Shown: positions 15,461 to 26,486, numbered from the stretch's first letter. The stretch: 64,000 nt of DNA from JADLHS01 sp044225555 (GCA_044225555.1 JBGAIM010000008.1:124001-188000), one strand, 5' to 3'. Program-made: numbers and translations. Notes: a model not told the origin generated them from the sequence alone.

Positions 15461-18400
15461 ATGAAAATCACTCTGCTCGCCACGGCGATGCTTGCTGCCG
15501 CCATGGAACTCGTGCCCGCCCAGTCATCAAGAGCATTGCCGGGTGGAATCCCGGCAGGTGCCGTCCGCGCGCTGCCGGCGCCGCGCGTTGAAACCGAAGC
15601 TCCGCCTTCCAGCCTCGCCGATTCCAACATTTTCATGCTTGGCAGAAATGCTTCGCGCGTTCCCCATCGCACGATCCAGTCCGTTCCGGGCGGCGCGCGG
15701 TCGGACTTCGGTTTGCTGAAGGTGTTCTTTCCGCTGGATGCCAAAGAGGGGCAGCCGCTGACCATCACCACTGCGGACGGACGCACGCTGGCTTGCCGCG
15801 CGACGTTTTTGGCCCTGCACGATCTCGCCAGTGGTCAGAGTTTGATGCTGGCGGAGGTCACCAACCGCGTTGGGATGATCATTGGCGAGCGCGAGGTGAT
15901 TTACACAAATTGCTTTGACACGCTCAATGCCAGCTTGCGCTACCGGGTGAGTCCGAACGGCAACACGCTCGAGCAGGACATTGTGTTGCATGAATTCGGA
16001 GACCGGGTGCCCAAAGAATTCTCGCCGGAGAATTGCCAGCTTGAAATTTGGTCTGCGTTTTACGATGCCGAGCCGGTAATCAAAGAAACCCGGCCGCTTG
16101 ATTTGCGCGCCAACGACACTTCCGGCCTGCTGGCGCCCGCGTTCATGGATGACCAGCGGCTGGATTTTGGCAGCGCCAAAATTGTGGAGGGACATGCCTT
16201 CAGTTCCACGGCCCAGGATGAGCGAACCCCCGTGGCCAAAACGTGGGCGCGCATTGCTACCCAGGACTGGCTCGTGGAAACCGTTGACTACATGGCGGTG
16301 AAGTCAAAGTTGGACCTCTTGCCGGGAGCGCGCGGCTCAGGCAGCAACGCGCGACCTACCTCCAAGCGCGAGGCGATGATCCGTTCGCTGGCGCGGAATA
16401 CGGCTCCAGCATCGAAGAACGAGGCGCGAATGTTGATGGCCAAAGCCTCGACCTCGAAGCCGCCGGAATTCGTCATGGACTTTATCATCATGAGCAGTGT
16501 GCCGGTGCCGCCCAATATCGTGAGTTGGTGGCCGGCGGGCGGGAATGCGAACGACGCCAACGGCATTAATCACGGCACCGTTGAATATAGCGCGGCGTAT
16601 GGAGCAGGAAAAGTCGGCCAGGGTTTCAGCCTGAACGGCAGTCAGGCACGAGTTCGGGTGACCGACCATGCCAGCCTGCACTTTACCAATGCGCTAACCA
16701 TCGAGGCGTGGGTGTATCCGGCGAATACCAGCACTTATCAAGACATCGTGAGCAAATGGGATGCGGTCGCGGGCTACAACCAGAAGAGTTACGATGCCGC
16801 TTTGGATGCCGGAGGACGGTTCTCCCTTCTGGTTAGCCCCAACGGGACGGACACCGGGTCCACCTACGTCCTGACCACTAACGCGGCGCCAACCAACGCT
16901 TGGACCCACGTGGCCGGCACCTATGATGGCTCGACGCTGCGAGTTTATTTCAATGGCGTGCTGGAAGCCGAAGGCGCTTACGCGGGCGGCATCTTTCCTG
17001 GCACAAATGCGCTGGGGATCGGTGGCAGCATCGGCGGGTCCACCGATTCAACGATTGTTTCACCGTTTGCGGGTTTGATTGATGAGCCCAGCCTCTACAA
17101 CCGCGCACTGTCAGCCTCGGAAATTCAGGCCATCTACAACGCGGGGGCGGCGGGCAAGGTGAATCCGAATTGTGTGATCGCTCCGACGAATATTATCGCT
17201 TGGTGGCCGGGCGACGGCAATGGTTACGACTTGGCGCGCACCAATTTCGCCGCGCTCAGCGGCGCGACCTACGAACCGGCCGTGGTCAGCTCGGGCTTTT
17301 CCTTCGACGGCGTGAACGATGGGGTTACCACAGCCCACAACGACGCGCTGAATATCAGCACGAATGATAACCTGACGATTGAGGCATGGCTCAAACCGCT
17401 GGCCAATTCGACCACCTACGGCGTGATGACTGTTGCCGGGAAACGAAAGTCGCCCGACACGGTGACCACGTTGGGCTATGAGCTTTCGTTGGTGTATGGT
17501 GAACCGTGTTTCCAGATTTCGGATGCGCCTCTCCGGTCCTACAATTACGCGACGTTCATCGCCTCCGGGCATGATTTGCGGGATGGAGGTTATCATCACT
17601 TGGCGGTGACGATGGATCGAAGCTCCACCAATGGCGGGCACATTTACGTGGACGGCACCTCGGTGCTCACCTTCGACCCAACCGTAATGCCGGGCTCGCT
17701 TACCAACTCCGAGCCGTTCCGCATCGGCGTGCATCCCCAAAGCGGCTTCAATGGCTGGTACAAAGGCGTGATTGACGAAGTAAGCGTCTATCGCCGGGCC
17801 CTGACCAGCACGGAAGTCACGGCGCTTTACGCGGCGGGCAGCGCGGGCAAGTGCAAGACCGACACTGACGGCGACGGCCTCACCGATTTGCAGGAAGCCT
17901 ATTTCGGTACCGATCCGAACAATCCGGACACTGACGGTGACGGTTCCACCGATGGCGACGAAGTGTTTGTGCTTTATTCAAGCCCTCTGGATTTTTACAA
18001 CGGCACTCTGCCGAGCCTGACAATTGTCAGCGGGAATAATCAAAGAGGGATGCCTGATAATTTTCTGTTGGCGCCGCTGACGGTCCGAATAACCGATACC
18101 AATGGTGTTGCCTTGACCAACGCCCCTTTGACCTTCGCTGTAACCGCCGGCAGTGCCAAACTCGCCACCAATATCCTCCAAACCCCCGTCACCACTGTCA
18201 ATGTGTGTAGCGTGGCGAATGCTCAAGCTGAAACCCTCGTTCTTCTGCCCAGCGGTTTAGGCAGCACGAATTACATAACGGCCACGGCCTGGAGCGGTAC
18301 CAATAGTGTGCAGGTGACCTTCGCCGCGTACACCCTCTCAGGGGTCAAACTTTGGTTGCGAGCCGACGCAGGTATTACCAACAGCAGTGTGAACAGATGG

Positions 18401-21136
18401 TCGGACCAGTCGGGTAACGGTTATGATGCAACCCAGAATACCGCTGCCAGCCAGCCTCAATTGGTCACCAGCGTGATCAATGGCAAATCAGTGGTCCGGT
18501 TTGATGGGGCGAATGATTTTCTCAATCTGCCCAACCTGCTGAACGGAACCACACAGGCCGAGGTGTTTGTGGTGTTGAAAGTGGATGTGGCAATGCCGGC
18601 AACCATCCGGGGGCTCTGGAAATTCGGCACTGATAATTCAAGCTGGGTGCGTTATCCGAGCACGGATGGTTCGATCTGGGAGGATTTTGGCAGCACGGCC
18701 AATTATGCGATGGGAGTTCCGGCCCAACCCCTGACGGAATTCCATCTGTTCAACGTTTCGGCGGCGACCGGACAGTGGGCCGCACGACTCAATGGCGCCA
18801 CCCAAGGTTCGAGGACCAACACCACCTACGCCTACAACACCGCGCCGACGTTGGGGAAGAATTCGTATTATTTCGACGGGGATGTGGCCGAGGTGGTGAT
18901 CTATGACCGGGTGCTGAGCACAGCCGAGCGCAACGCGGTGAGCTACTACCTGAACAGCAAGTATGCTTTGGTGGCAGCAACAGCGACAACACCGAGCAAT
19001 CTGATGGCTCAGGCGGTTTCAGCGAGTCAAGTGAGTTTAAAGTGGGACGGAGCGTTGGATCAGGGCGCCACAAGGGTGAGCATTGAACGCAAGACAGGCA
19101 TGGGAGGGACGTATGCGGTGGTGGCGGAGGTGCAGAACACGAGTTCTTATATCGACACCGGATTGAGTGCGGGGACGACGTATTATTACCGGGTACGGGC
19201 GGCGAACTTTGTTGAGTGGACGGCATATTCGAACGAGGCGGATGCGACGACAGCGGTTGGCGGAGTGGACCTGCCGTTGACTAACCTTCGGCTGTGGTTG
19301 AAAGCCGACACGGGACCGGCCCAAGTTGGGACAAACGCTCCGGTAAATTTCTGGGAGGACCAGAGTGGTCGTGGCAATCATGCCATGGAGATCTATACCT
19401 CAGGAGCCTCTACACGGCCGACGTGGGTGGCGGGGCAGATTAACAATCGTCCCGTGGTTCGTTTTGACGCTGCGAACGATTTTCTGAATCTGCCCAATCT
19501 GCTTAACGGGACGACGCAGGCGGAGGTCTTCGTGGTGTTGAAGGCGGATGTGGCCTATCCCGGCACCATACGTGGTCTGTGGAAATTCGGCACGGATAAT
19601 TCAAGCTGGGTGCGTTATCCGAACACGGATGGTTCGATCTGGGAAGATTTTGGCAGCACCGCCAACTATGCGATGGGCGTACCGGCGCAACCACTGACGG
19701 ATTACCATCTGTTCAACGTTTCCTCTGGCAGTGGGCTGTGGACGGCGCGTCTCAATGGGGTGGTGCAAGGTTCAAGGACCAATTCCACCTACGCCTACAA
19801 CACCGCGCCGACGTTGGGGAAGAATTCGTATTATTTCGACGGGGATGTGGCCGAGGTAGTGATCTACGACCGGGTGTTGAGCACAGCAGAGCGCAACGCG
19901 GTAAGCTACTATCTAAACAGCAAGTATGCCCTGGTGGCGGCAACAGCGACAACCCCGAGCAATCTGGTGGCGCAAGCCATCTCTCCCAGCCAGATCAGTC
20001 TGAAGTGGGAAGGGGCACTGGATCAGGGCGTCACGCGAGTGAGCATTGAGCGCAAGGCGGGACTGAGCGGCACGTATGCGGCGGTGGCGGAGGTGCAGAA
20101 CACGAGTTCTTATATCGACAACGGATTGAGTGCGGGGACGACCTATTACTACCAGGTACGGGCAGCGAACTTTGTTGAATGGACCGCGTATTCGAACGAG
20201 GCGGATGCGACGACGACGATTTCAGGAAACGACCTGCCGTTGACGAACCTCCGGCTGTGGCTAAAGGCCGATGCGGGTTTGGCGCAGATTGGGACGAGCA
20301 CGCCGGTCAACTTTTGGCAGGATCAAAGTGGTCGTGGCAACAATGCCACGGAGATTTACACCTCGGGAGCCTCTACACGGCCAACGTGGGTGGCGGGGCA
20401 GATCAACAATCTTCCGGTAGTCCGCTTTGACGGCACGGATGATTTTCTCAATCTGCCCAACCTGCTCAACGGGACGATGCAGGCGGAGGTCTTTGTGGTG
20501 CTCAAGGTCGATGTGGAAAAACCAGCCGCAAGCAAGGGACTGTGGAAATTGGGAAATGTCGGGAATACGACCTGGGTGCGCTATCCCAACACCGATGGGG
20601 CCATCTGGGAGGATTTCGGTCGCAATTGGAACGTTAGCATTGGAGATCCAGCGCAGCCATTGACCGAATATCACTTGTACAACGTCAGCGCCAAGACCGG
20701 AGAGTGGGTAGCCCGGATCAACAGCGCAGTCCAGTATTCGACGGCCGTCAGCACCTATGATTACACAACGGCGCCAACTTTGGGAAAGAGCGGTTACTAC
20801 TTTGATGGTGATGTTGCGGAGGTGATGATTTTTGGGTGCGTCCTTCCGGTGAGTGAGCGTATCACGGTCGGGGACTATCTTACGGGGAAATACGGAATGC
20901 CTTCCCTCCGACCGAAATCGCAGGATCGCGATGGAGACGGGCTGACCGATGATATCGAAATCCTCATCGGAACGGACCCGACGGTTGCCGACACGGACGG
21001 TGACGGGGTCAGCGACAAACTTGATGCCTTCCCGCTGGATCCATCCCGCTCCGCGATTCCGTCGCCGAACCCAGGCGACCACACGCCGCCCAATATCATC
21101 CTCAGTGAACCAACCGACGCGACGCTGTTGCCCTAA
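15461..21136 (+). CDS. Giant secreted LamG / fibronectin-III surface protein
   Basis: From ATG 15461 the product has 1891 aa and a signal peptide (MKITLLATAMLAAAMELVPA). The N-terminal ~330 residues are unassigned. Then come two LamG-type jellyroll domains (IVSWWPAGGNANDANGINHG; IIAWWPGDGNGYDLARTNFA), a thrombospondin-3-like calcium repeat (DTDGDGLTDLQEAYFGTDPN), an invasin/Big-like segment, and three near-identical blocks of a LamG-like lectin domain (LWLRADAG, FDGANDFLNLPNLLNGTTQA) separated by FN3 domains (SYIDTGLSAGTTYYYRVRAA). A last calcium repeat and PPNIILSEPTDATLLP close the protein. The family binds glycans or cell surfaces. It is cargo of the integrative element, 26 bp upstream of the RHS gene. 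Starting at 15245 would bury the signal peptide. Confidence 0.85.
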   Translation: MKITLLATAMLAAAMELVPAQSSRALPGGIPAGAVRALPAPRVETEAPPSSLADSNIFMLGRNASRVPHRTIQSVPGGARSDFGLLKVFFPLDAKEGQPLTITTADGRTLACRATFLALHDLASGQSLMLAEVTNRVGMIIGEREVIYTNCFDTLNASLRYRVSPNGNTLEQDIVLHEFGDRVPKEFSPENCQLEIWSAFYDAEPVIKETRPLDLRANDTSGLLAPAFMDDQRLDFGSAKIVEGHAFSSTAQDERTPVAKTWARIATQDWLVETVDYMAVKSKLDLLPGARGSGSNARPTSKREAMIRSLARNTAPASKNEARMLMAKASTSKPPEFVMDFIIMSSVPVPPNIVSWWPAGGNANDANGINHGTVEYSAAYGAGKVGQGFSLNGSQARVRVTDHASLHFTNALTIEAWVYPANTSTYQDIVSKWDAVAGYNQKSYDAALDAGGRFSLLVSPNGTDTGSTYVLTTNAAPTNAWTHVAGTYDGSTLRVYFNGVLEAEGAYAGGIFPGTNALGIGGSIGGSTDSTIVSPFAGLIDEPSLYNRALSASEIQAIYNAGAAGKVNPNCVIAPTNIIAWWPGDGNGYDLARTNFAALSGATYEPAVVSSGFSFDGVNDGVTTAHNDALNISTNDNLTIEAWLKPLANSTTYGVMTVAGKRKSPDTVTTLGYELSLVYGEPCFQISDAPLRSYNYATFIASGHDLRDGGYHHLAVTMDRSSTNGGHIYVDGTSVLTFDPTVMPGSLTNSEPFRIGVHPQSGFNGWYKGVIDEVSVYRRALTSTEVTALYAAGSAGKCKTDTDGDGLTDLQEAYFGTDPNNPDTDGDGSTDGDEVFVLYSSPLDFYNGTLPSLTIVSGNNQRGMPDNFLLAPLTVRITDTNGVALTNAPLTFAVTAGSAKLATNILQTPVTTVNVCSVANAQAETLVLLPSGLGSTNYITATAWSGTNSVQVTFAAYTLSGVKLWLRADAGITNSSVNRWSDQSGNGYDATQNTAASQPQLVTSVINGKSVVRFDGANDFLNLPNLLNGTTQAEVFVVLKVDVAMPATIRGLWKFGTDNSSWVRYPSTDGSIWEDFGSTANYAMGVPAQPLTEFHLFNVSAATGQWAARLNGATQGSRTNTTYAYNTAPTLGKNSYYFDGDVAEVVIYDRVLSTAERNAVSYYLNSKYALVAATATTPSNLMAQAVSASQVSLKWDGALDQGATRVSIERKTGMGGTYAVVAEVQNTSSYIDTGLSAGTTYYYRVRAANFVEWTAYSNEADATTAVGGVDLPLTNLRLWLKADTGPAQVGTNAPVNFWEDQSGRGNHAMEIYTSGASTRPTWVAGQINNRPVVRFDAANDFLNLPNLLNGTTQAEVFVVLKADVAYPGTIRGLWKFGTDNSSWVRYPNTDGSIWEDFGSTANYAMGVPAQPLTDYHLFNVSSGSGLWTARLNGVVQGSRTNSTYAYNTAPTLGKNSYYFDGDVAEVVIYDRVLSTAERNAVSYYLNSKYALVAATATTPSNLVAQAISPSQISLKWEGALDQGVTRVSIERKAGLSGTYAAVAEVQNTSSYIDNGLSAGTTYYYQVRAANFVEWTAYSNEADATTTISGNDLPLTNLRLWLKADAGLAQIGTSTPVNFWQDQSGRGNNATEIYTSGASTRPTWVAGQINNLPVVRFDGTDDFLNLPNLLNGTMQAEVFVVLKVDVEKPAASKGLWKLGNVGNTTWVRYPNTDGAIWEDFGRNWNVSIGDPAQPLTEYHLYNVSAKTGEWVARINSAVQYSTAVSTYDYTTAPTLGKSGYYFDGDVAEVMIFGCVLPVSERITVGDYLTGKYGMPSLRPKSQDRDGDGLTDDIEILIGTDPTVADTDGDGVSDKLDAFPLDPSRSAIPSPNPGDHTPPNIILSEPTDATLLP
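18345..20890 (+). repeat. Tandem coding repeats of ~0.95 kb (LamG-like + FN3)
   Basis: Three copies begin near 18347, 19289 and 20254 (spacing about 942 and 965 bp). Stretches such as AACACCGCGCCGACGTTGGG and the segment coding for YYFDGDVAEVVIYDRVLS are nearly identical in the first two copies, and the third is somewhat diverged and lacks the FN3 part. This suggests recent internal duplication or gene conversion. Edges are approximate. Confidence 0.7.
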
Positions 21137-21162
21137 GCCAACTGACTTTTGAACTGCACGCC

Positions 21163-24100
21163 ATGAAAGGACAACACACACCTTGCGTTGCCCGGAACCG
21201 TTTTACTCCGCGGAAACACCCCCGTTTTTTTCAAATCGTTACTTGGATCGTCATAGGTTCGCAACTCGTGCTGCCGATTCAAGGAACACTCTCGGCTCTC
21301 GCTGCCGATAAAACATACCCATCGCCCACAAGGACTGCTGAGTCCGTTCCGGCTCCAACCAACGTAGTTGTCAATCGCACGGTGCCGGCCGTAACCAGGC
21401 CGTCGGCTGTGCCAACGCTTTCGGAGCAGCCCGCGGATCAGGAGTTTTTCAGCGCGCGCGTTTTTGCCGAAGCGCTGGTGCCACTCCGAGGCACAACCAC
21501 ACCCGAAGAAAACAGAGCGCTCAAAGTCGCCGTGCTGGCCTTTCTAGGTCGCTCATCGCCTGACGACGTGACTGCGATTGTGCAATTCCTCGAAGCTCAT
21601 CCGCGTTCCGCGTGGCGCGGTTCTCTGCTCGTAAACCTGGGTATCACGTATCGAAAGTCCGGGTATTTTACCAAAGCGTTGGAAGCGTGGGAAAGTGCAT
21701 GGGCGGCCTTGAAGGCGGACACAACGCCTCACGGCAAGGCCCTCGGTGATCGGGCCGTTGGCGAGTTGCTCGAATTGAACGCGCGGCTGGGCCGGATGGA
21801 TCGGTTGGGCCAACTGCTGGCCGAAATCGAGGGCCGTGATGTTCGCGGGCCGGCCACCGAGAAAGTTGCCGGCGCGCGCGAAGGGCTGTGGCTGATGCAG
21901 AACCAGCCCGGAGTGGCGTTCCGTTGCGGACCGTATGCCCTGGATTGCATCCGCAAGTCCATCCGACCGACCGACACTTTCCATGAAAAGATCAAGCAGT
22001 CGCAATCAACGACCAATGGCATTCAACTCACTGCGGTTCGCAACCTGGCGAACGAATTGGGAATGGGCTACCAGATGGCCCTGCGTCCGGCGGGCGCCAA
22101 GGTTGTGGTGCCTGCGGTGGTTCACTGGAAAGCGGGCCATTACGCAGCGCTGGTCCGCGAGCAGAACGGTTTGTTTTTGGTCCAGGACCCCACCTTTGGC
22201 GAGGACATCTGGATCAGTCAACGCGCGCTCGACGACGAAGGCAGCGGATACTGTTTGATTCCGCAAAGCGACTTACCCCGAGGATGGCGCACCGTTTCCG
22301 AGGATGAAGGCGCGAAGGTCTGGGGCAAAGGCAGTACCTCGGACAACGACCCGGACCAAACGAAGCCCGATAATGACAAGGAACCACGCTGCAACGGGCA
22401 GACGCCCATGGCGCAGTACGCCATGCACGCGATGGTGGTGAGCTTGAACATTGTGGATACGCCGGTGGGCTACACGCCGCCGCGCGGCCCCGCCGTTTAC
22501 TTCGAAGTGACCTACAATCAGCGTGAAGCCAACCAGCCTTCTGTTTTCCCGTATTCGAACCTCGGCAACAAATGGACCTTCAACTGGCTGGCCTACATCA
22601 CCGACGACCCGGCCAACCAGCTTGCTGCTGCCAGCTACTACGTCATGGGCGGCGGTACTGAGCGTTATTCAAACTTCAACACGAATACCCAGTCGTATGA
22701 GGTCCAAAAAGAGAGCCGCACCAGACTGGTTCGCACTTCGGCCACCAGCTACGAGCGTCAGCTCCCGGGCGGCGCCAAACAGGTATTTGACCTTCCAGAT
22801 GGCGCGGCCTCTTCGCCTCGGAAAATCTTCCTCACCCGTGTGGTGGACGCCTCCAGCAACGCGCTCGCGTTCACTTATGACACCAACTTCTGTCTGGTGG
22901 CCGTGACGGATGCCGTTGGCCAGGTCACGACCTTGGAATATGGCCTGACCAATGACGTTCGGAAGATCACGAAGGTCACAGATCCCTTTGGCCGCTTCGC
23001 CACGTTTCAATACAACGGCTCCGGCCAGTTGACCAACATTACGGATATTCTCGGGATCGCCTCATCGTTCACCTATGGCTCGGGTGATTTCATCAATTCC
23101 CTCACCACGCCGTATGGGACCAGCACGTTCACTCAGGGCGCCGTTGGCCGAAATCGCTGGTTGGAGGCGGTCGATCCCATGGATCAAAAGGAGCGGATGG
23201 AATACTTCGACTACAACAACACTCTGGCCGCCACCGAATCACTGGTGCCTTCGGGCAGCGGTTTCAGTTTTCTCAACAACTACATGCAATACCGCAATTC
23301 CTTTTATTGGAACAAGCGGGTGATGCAGCTTTATCCGAATGATTTGTCCAAGGCGAAGCGTTTCCACTGGCTGCACAGTTCGCTCGGCCAGACCTCCGGC
23401 ATCAAGGAGAGCGTTTTGGAACCGTTGGAAAGCCGCGTCTGGTTTGCCTACGCCGGCCAGGCCAACACGGCCGTCGAGGGCACCAACGGTCAACCCTCCA
23501 TCATCGCCCGCGTGTTGGATGACGGGACCAGTCAGATCTCTCGCTACGAATACAATGCCCTCGGCAAACCCACCAAGGTCACCGATCCCACCAACCGCGT
23601 GACGCGGTTCACTTACGCCGCCAACCTGATTGACCTGCTGGAAGTGCGCCAGCAAATCGGCACCAACGTTGCCAACACCGAACTACTTGGCTCATTCACT
23701 TACAACGCCAATCATCTGCCACTGACCAGCGTGGACGCATCCGGTCAGACCAACTATTTCGGCTACAACGCCAACGGCCAGTTGAAGGCGCTCACCAATG
23801 CGTTGGGTGAAACCGTCTCGATGACTTACAACCCCGACGGCTATCTCACGAACATCACCGGGTCGCTGCCCGGTTCGACCACGAGTTTCACCTACGACGG
23901 TTACGGCCGCGTGCGGACGGTCACGGATTCGGAAGGGTTCACCGTCACTACGGATTACGACGCGGCGGACCGGCCCACGAAGATTACTTACCCGGACAAC
24001 ACGTACGAGCAGACCGTTTATGACCGGTTGGACCCGGTGTTGAGCCGGGATCGGCGCGGGCATTGGGCCAGTTCGGTTTTCGATTCGTTGCGGCGACTCA

Positions 24101-26466
24101 CCGACACCTACGACGCGGGGGGCCGGCACACGCACCTGGAATGGTGCGGTTGCGGTGCGTTGGAAAGCATCACGGATCCGCTGGCCCGCACGACGACGTG
24201 GCTACGGGATTTGCAAGGGCGCGTGACGGCGAAGATTTATCCCGATGCAACCCAGGTCACCAGCACCTATGAAACCAACAGCAGCCGGTTGAAGAGCGTG
24301 ACGGATGCGAAGAACCAGACGACGCTTTACCAGTATTTCGGCGATAACAACGTCAAGCAGGTCAGTTACAGCAACGCGGTGGTAGCGACGCCGACCGTCA
24401 GCTTTACTTACGACACGAATTACAACCGGCTGCTGACGATGACGGATGGGATCGGGACGACGAGCTACGGTTATCATGCGGTGACGAACACGCAATTGGG
24501 CGCGGGCCAGTTGGCGAGCGTGGACGGGCCGCTGGGCGCTGACACGATCACCTACACTTACGATGCACTCGGGCGGGTGAAGACCCGGGCGATTGACGGC
24601 GTGGCGCAGGCGGTGACTTATGATGCGCTGGGCCGGGTGACGGTGGCGACCAATGCGCTGGGCAGTTTCACCAATGCCTACGTCGGTGTGACCGGACGCA
24701 TCAGCACCAACTACTATCCCAACGGCCAGCAAACGGTGTTCAGCTACTACGGTGCAACCAACGACTTTCGCTTGGCCGAGATTCGTCACTCAACACTCAA
24801 CTCAAACCTCTCAACCTTCCAATACACTTACGATGCCGATGGGCAGATTGCGACGTGGACGCAACAGGCGGCCGTGCAGACGCCGGTGGTGTGGGTGACG
24901 GAGTATGATCCGGTGGATCAATTGCTGGGCGTGACGGTGCGGAGCAACACGGTGGCGGGGGCGATTCTCAAGCGCTACGTGTATGCGTATGATAAGGCGG
25001 GCAATCGGACCAGTGAATCGGTAGGGACGAGTTCCATCTCGTCCGTCACTTCAGCCGCACACAACAACCTGAATCAACTCACGAGCACGACCGGTGGCGG
25101 CGCGGTGCGCTTCAAGGGCAGCCTGGATGAACTCGGCACGGTGACGGTGAATGGCAGCGCGGCTTCCCTTGATAGTCGGACGACAAACTTCACCGGTTTT
25201 GCCACGACCACGACGGGGACGAACACCGTCCCCGTGATTGCCACCGATTACAGCAGCAACAAGCGGACGAACCAATATCAACTGGTGGTGACGAACGCAG
25301 CCGGCGCATTCACGTTGCAATACGATCTCAACGGCAACCTCACAAACGACGGGAACGGACTGGTTTACGAATACGACGCTGCAGACCGCACGACGGCCAT
25401 TGTCCGTTACGGAACAAACCGGACGGAGTTTGCGTATGACGGCTTGGGCCGACGGGTGCAAGTGATCGAGAAGCAGAACGGCGTCGCCCTCAGCACAAAT
25501 AAATATGTGTGGTGCGGAATGGAGTTGTGTGAGGAACGAAACAATACGGGCAGCACGGTTACGAAACGATTCTTTGGTCAGGGGGAACAGATTTTTGGCT
25601 CAAATTATTTCTTCACACGTGATCATCTAGGCAGCATCCGCGAGATGACAGACGCCAACGGCGCGGTGCGAGCACGGTATGATTACGACCCGTATGGCCG
25701 TCACACGAAAGTTGCTGGGGATTTGGAGGCGGACTTTGGTTACACCGGGCATTTCATACTGGCAAGCCAGTCAGATCACACGCTCACGCTCTACCGACTT
25801 TACAGGCCAGACTTGGGGAGATGGTGCTCCAGAGACCCGCTGGCGGAAGGTGCGGGGCTGAACTTGTATACTTACGTTGGCAACAACCCGGCCAATCGGA
25901 TTGATCCGCTTGGTTTGGCAGAAAATTGGCCTGACAATTGGCATCATAATGCCCTGCAAACATTGAGAGCTGATTTTTGGGCCAGCGGTATCAACATTGA
26001 CGACAAAAAATGGGGGAACATGTTACCGCTTGGCGTCCACCAAGAATTGCATGCTCGGGGTTTCAACGATGCGGTTGAGGAATTTCTATATCCCAGTCGT
26101 AATAAGGGGAATTTTACCCCGACAACTCCTGAAAAGTTTGAGAGGTTTCTAAAACACGACTTAAAGAGAAGGCCAGAGTTTAAGGACTTATTTGAGTTAG
26201 GCCGACCAGCAACCCAAAATTATCGCTCTTGGGCTGGTCCAGCCGCAAAGGTCTTGATTGCTTTCGGCGCCATAACGGCCCTCGCTTCGGCCTCCGCAAG
26301 TGCTCAGAATATCGCTTGCGACCTAAGAAACTTTGTCGATGACAAAAAAGCCGGCAAGGATGATTGGGCATATGTGGATGCTCTAAGCGTCCGCCATGAA
26401 CTTAATCAGCACGGGTTCTTCGCCGGAGACGTTGCGATGAGGGCTATGTATAAGGGAAGCGAGTAA
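21163..26466 (+). CDS. RHS-repeat polymorphic toxin with N-terminal C39-like peptidase domain
   Basis: Exported 1767-aa protein. A long basic N-terminus leads into a signal-like helix (FFQIVTWIVIGSQLVLPIQG). A TPR-like helical region follows (about 90-235), then a C39-like cysteine peptidase domain with putative triad C255 (FRCGPYALDC), H326 (GHYAAL) and D342 (QDPTFG). After about residue 400 come the DUF6531-like entry and many YD repeats that form the RHS shell, then the core end DHLGSIREMTDANGAVRARY and the junction NNPANRIDPLGL at about 1570-1580. The tip (about 1586-1767) begins WPDNWHHNAL and includes GINIDDKKWGNMLPLGVHQE and a hydrophobic helix. It looks like an HH-containing nuclease-type toxin of DUF2380-like kind, which is tentative. 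The immunity-like gene follows 20 bp later. Confidence 0.85.
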   Translation: MKGQHTPCVARNRFTPRKHPRFFQIVTWIVIGSQLVLPIQGTLSALAADKTYPSPTRTAESVPAPTNVVVNRTVPAVTRPSAVPTLSEQPADQEFFSARVFAEALVPLRGTTTPEENRALKVAVLAFLGRSSPDDVTAIVQFLEAHPRSAWRGSLLVNLGITYRKSGYFTKALEAWESAWAALKADTTPHGKALGDRAVGELLELNARLGRMDRLGQLLAEIEGRDVRGPATEKVAGAREGLWLMQNQPGVAFRCGPYALDCIRKSIRPTDTFHEKIKQSQSTTNGIQLTAVRNLANELGMGYQMALRPAGAKVVVPAVVHWKAGHYAALVREQNGLFLVQDPTFGEDIWISQRALDDEGSGYCLIPQSDLPRGWRTVSEDEGAKVWGKGSTSDNDPDQTKPDNDKEPRCNGQTPMAQYAMHAMVVSLNIVDTPVGYTPPRGPAVYFEVTYNQREANQPSVFPYSNLGNKWTFNWLAYITDDPANQLAAASYYVMGGGTERYSNFNTNTQSYEVQKESRTRLVRTSATSYERQLPGGAKQVFDLPDGAASSPRKIFLTRVVDASSNALAFTYDTNFCLVAVTDAVGQVTTLEYGLTNDVRKITKVTDPFGRFATFQYNGSGQLTNITDILGIASSFTYGSGDFINSLTTPYGTSTFTQGAVGRNRWLEAVDPMDQKERMEYFDYNNTLAATESLVPSGSGFSFLNNYMQYRNSFYWNKRVMQLYPNDLSKAKRFHWLHSSLGQTSGIKESVLEPLESRVWFAYAGQANTAVEGTNGQPSIIARVLDDGTSQISRYEYNALGKPTKVTDPTNRVTRFTYAANLIDLLEVRQQIGTNVANTELLGSFTYNANHLPLTSVDASGQTNYFGYNANGQLKALTNALGETVSMTYNPDGYLTNITGSLPGSTTSFTYDGYGRVRTVTDSEGFTVTTDYDAADRPTKITYPDNTYEQTVYDRLDPVLSRDRRGHWASSVFDSLRRLTDTYDAGGRHTHLEWCGCGALESITDPLARTTTWLRDLQGRVTAKIYPDATQVTSTYETNSSRLKSVTDAKNQTTLYQYFGDNNVKQVSYSNAVVATPTVSFTYDTNYNRLLTMTDGIGTTSYGYHAVTNTQLGAGQLASVDGPLGADTITYTYDALGRVKTRAIDGVAQAVTYDALGRVTVATNALGSFTNAYVGVTGRISTNYYPNGQQTVFSYYGATNDFRLAEIRHSTLNSNLSTFQYTYDADGQIATWTQQAAVQTPVVWVTEYDPVDQLLGVTVRSNTVAGAILKRYVYAYDKAGNRTSESVGTSSISSVTSAAHNNLNQLTSTTGGGAVRFKGSLDELGTVTVNGSAASLDSRTTNFTGFATTTTGTNTVPVIATDYSSNKRTNQYQLVVTNAAGAFTLQYDLNGNLTNDGNGLVYEYDAADRTTAIVRYGTNRTEFAYDGLGRRVQVIEKQNGVALSTNKYVWCGMELCEERNNTGSTVTKRFFGQGEQIFGSNYFFTRDHLGSIREMTDANGAVRARYDYDPYGRHTKVAGDLEADFGYTGHFILASQSDHTLTLYRLYRPDLGRWCSRDPLAEGAGLNLYTYVGNNPANRIDPLGLAENWPDNWHHNALQTLRADFWASGINIDDKKWGNMLPLGVHQELHARGFNDAVEEFLYPSRNKGNFTPTTPEKFERFLKHDLKRRPEFKDLFELGRPATQNYRSWAGPAAKVLIAFGAITALASASASAQNIACDLRNFVDDKKAGKDDWAYVDALSVRHELNQHGFFAGDVAMRAMYKGSE

Positions 26467-26486
26467 AGGAGATAGGAATCAAATCT

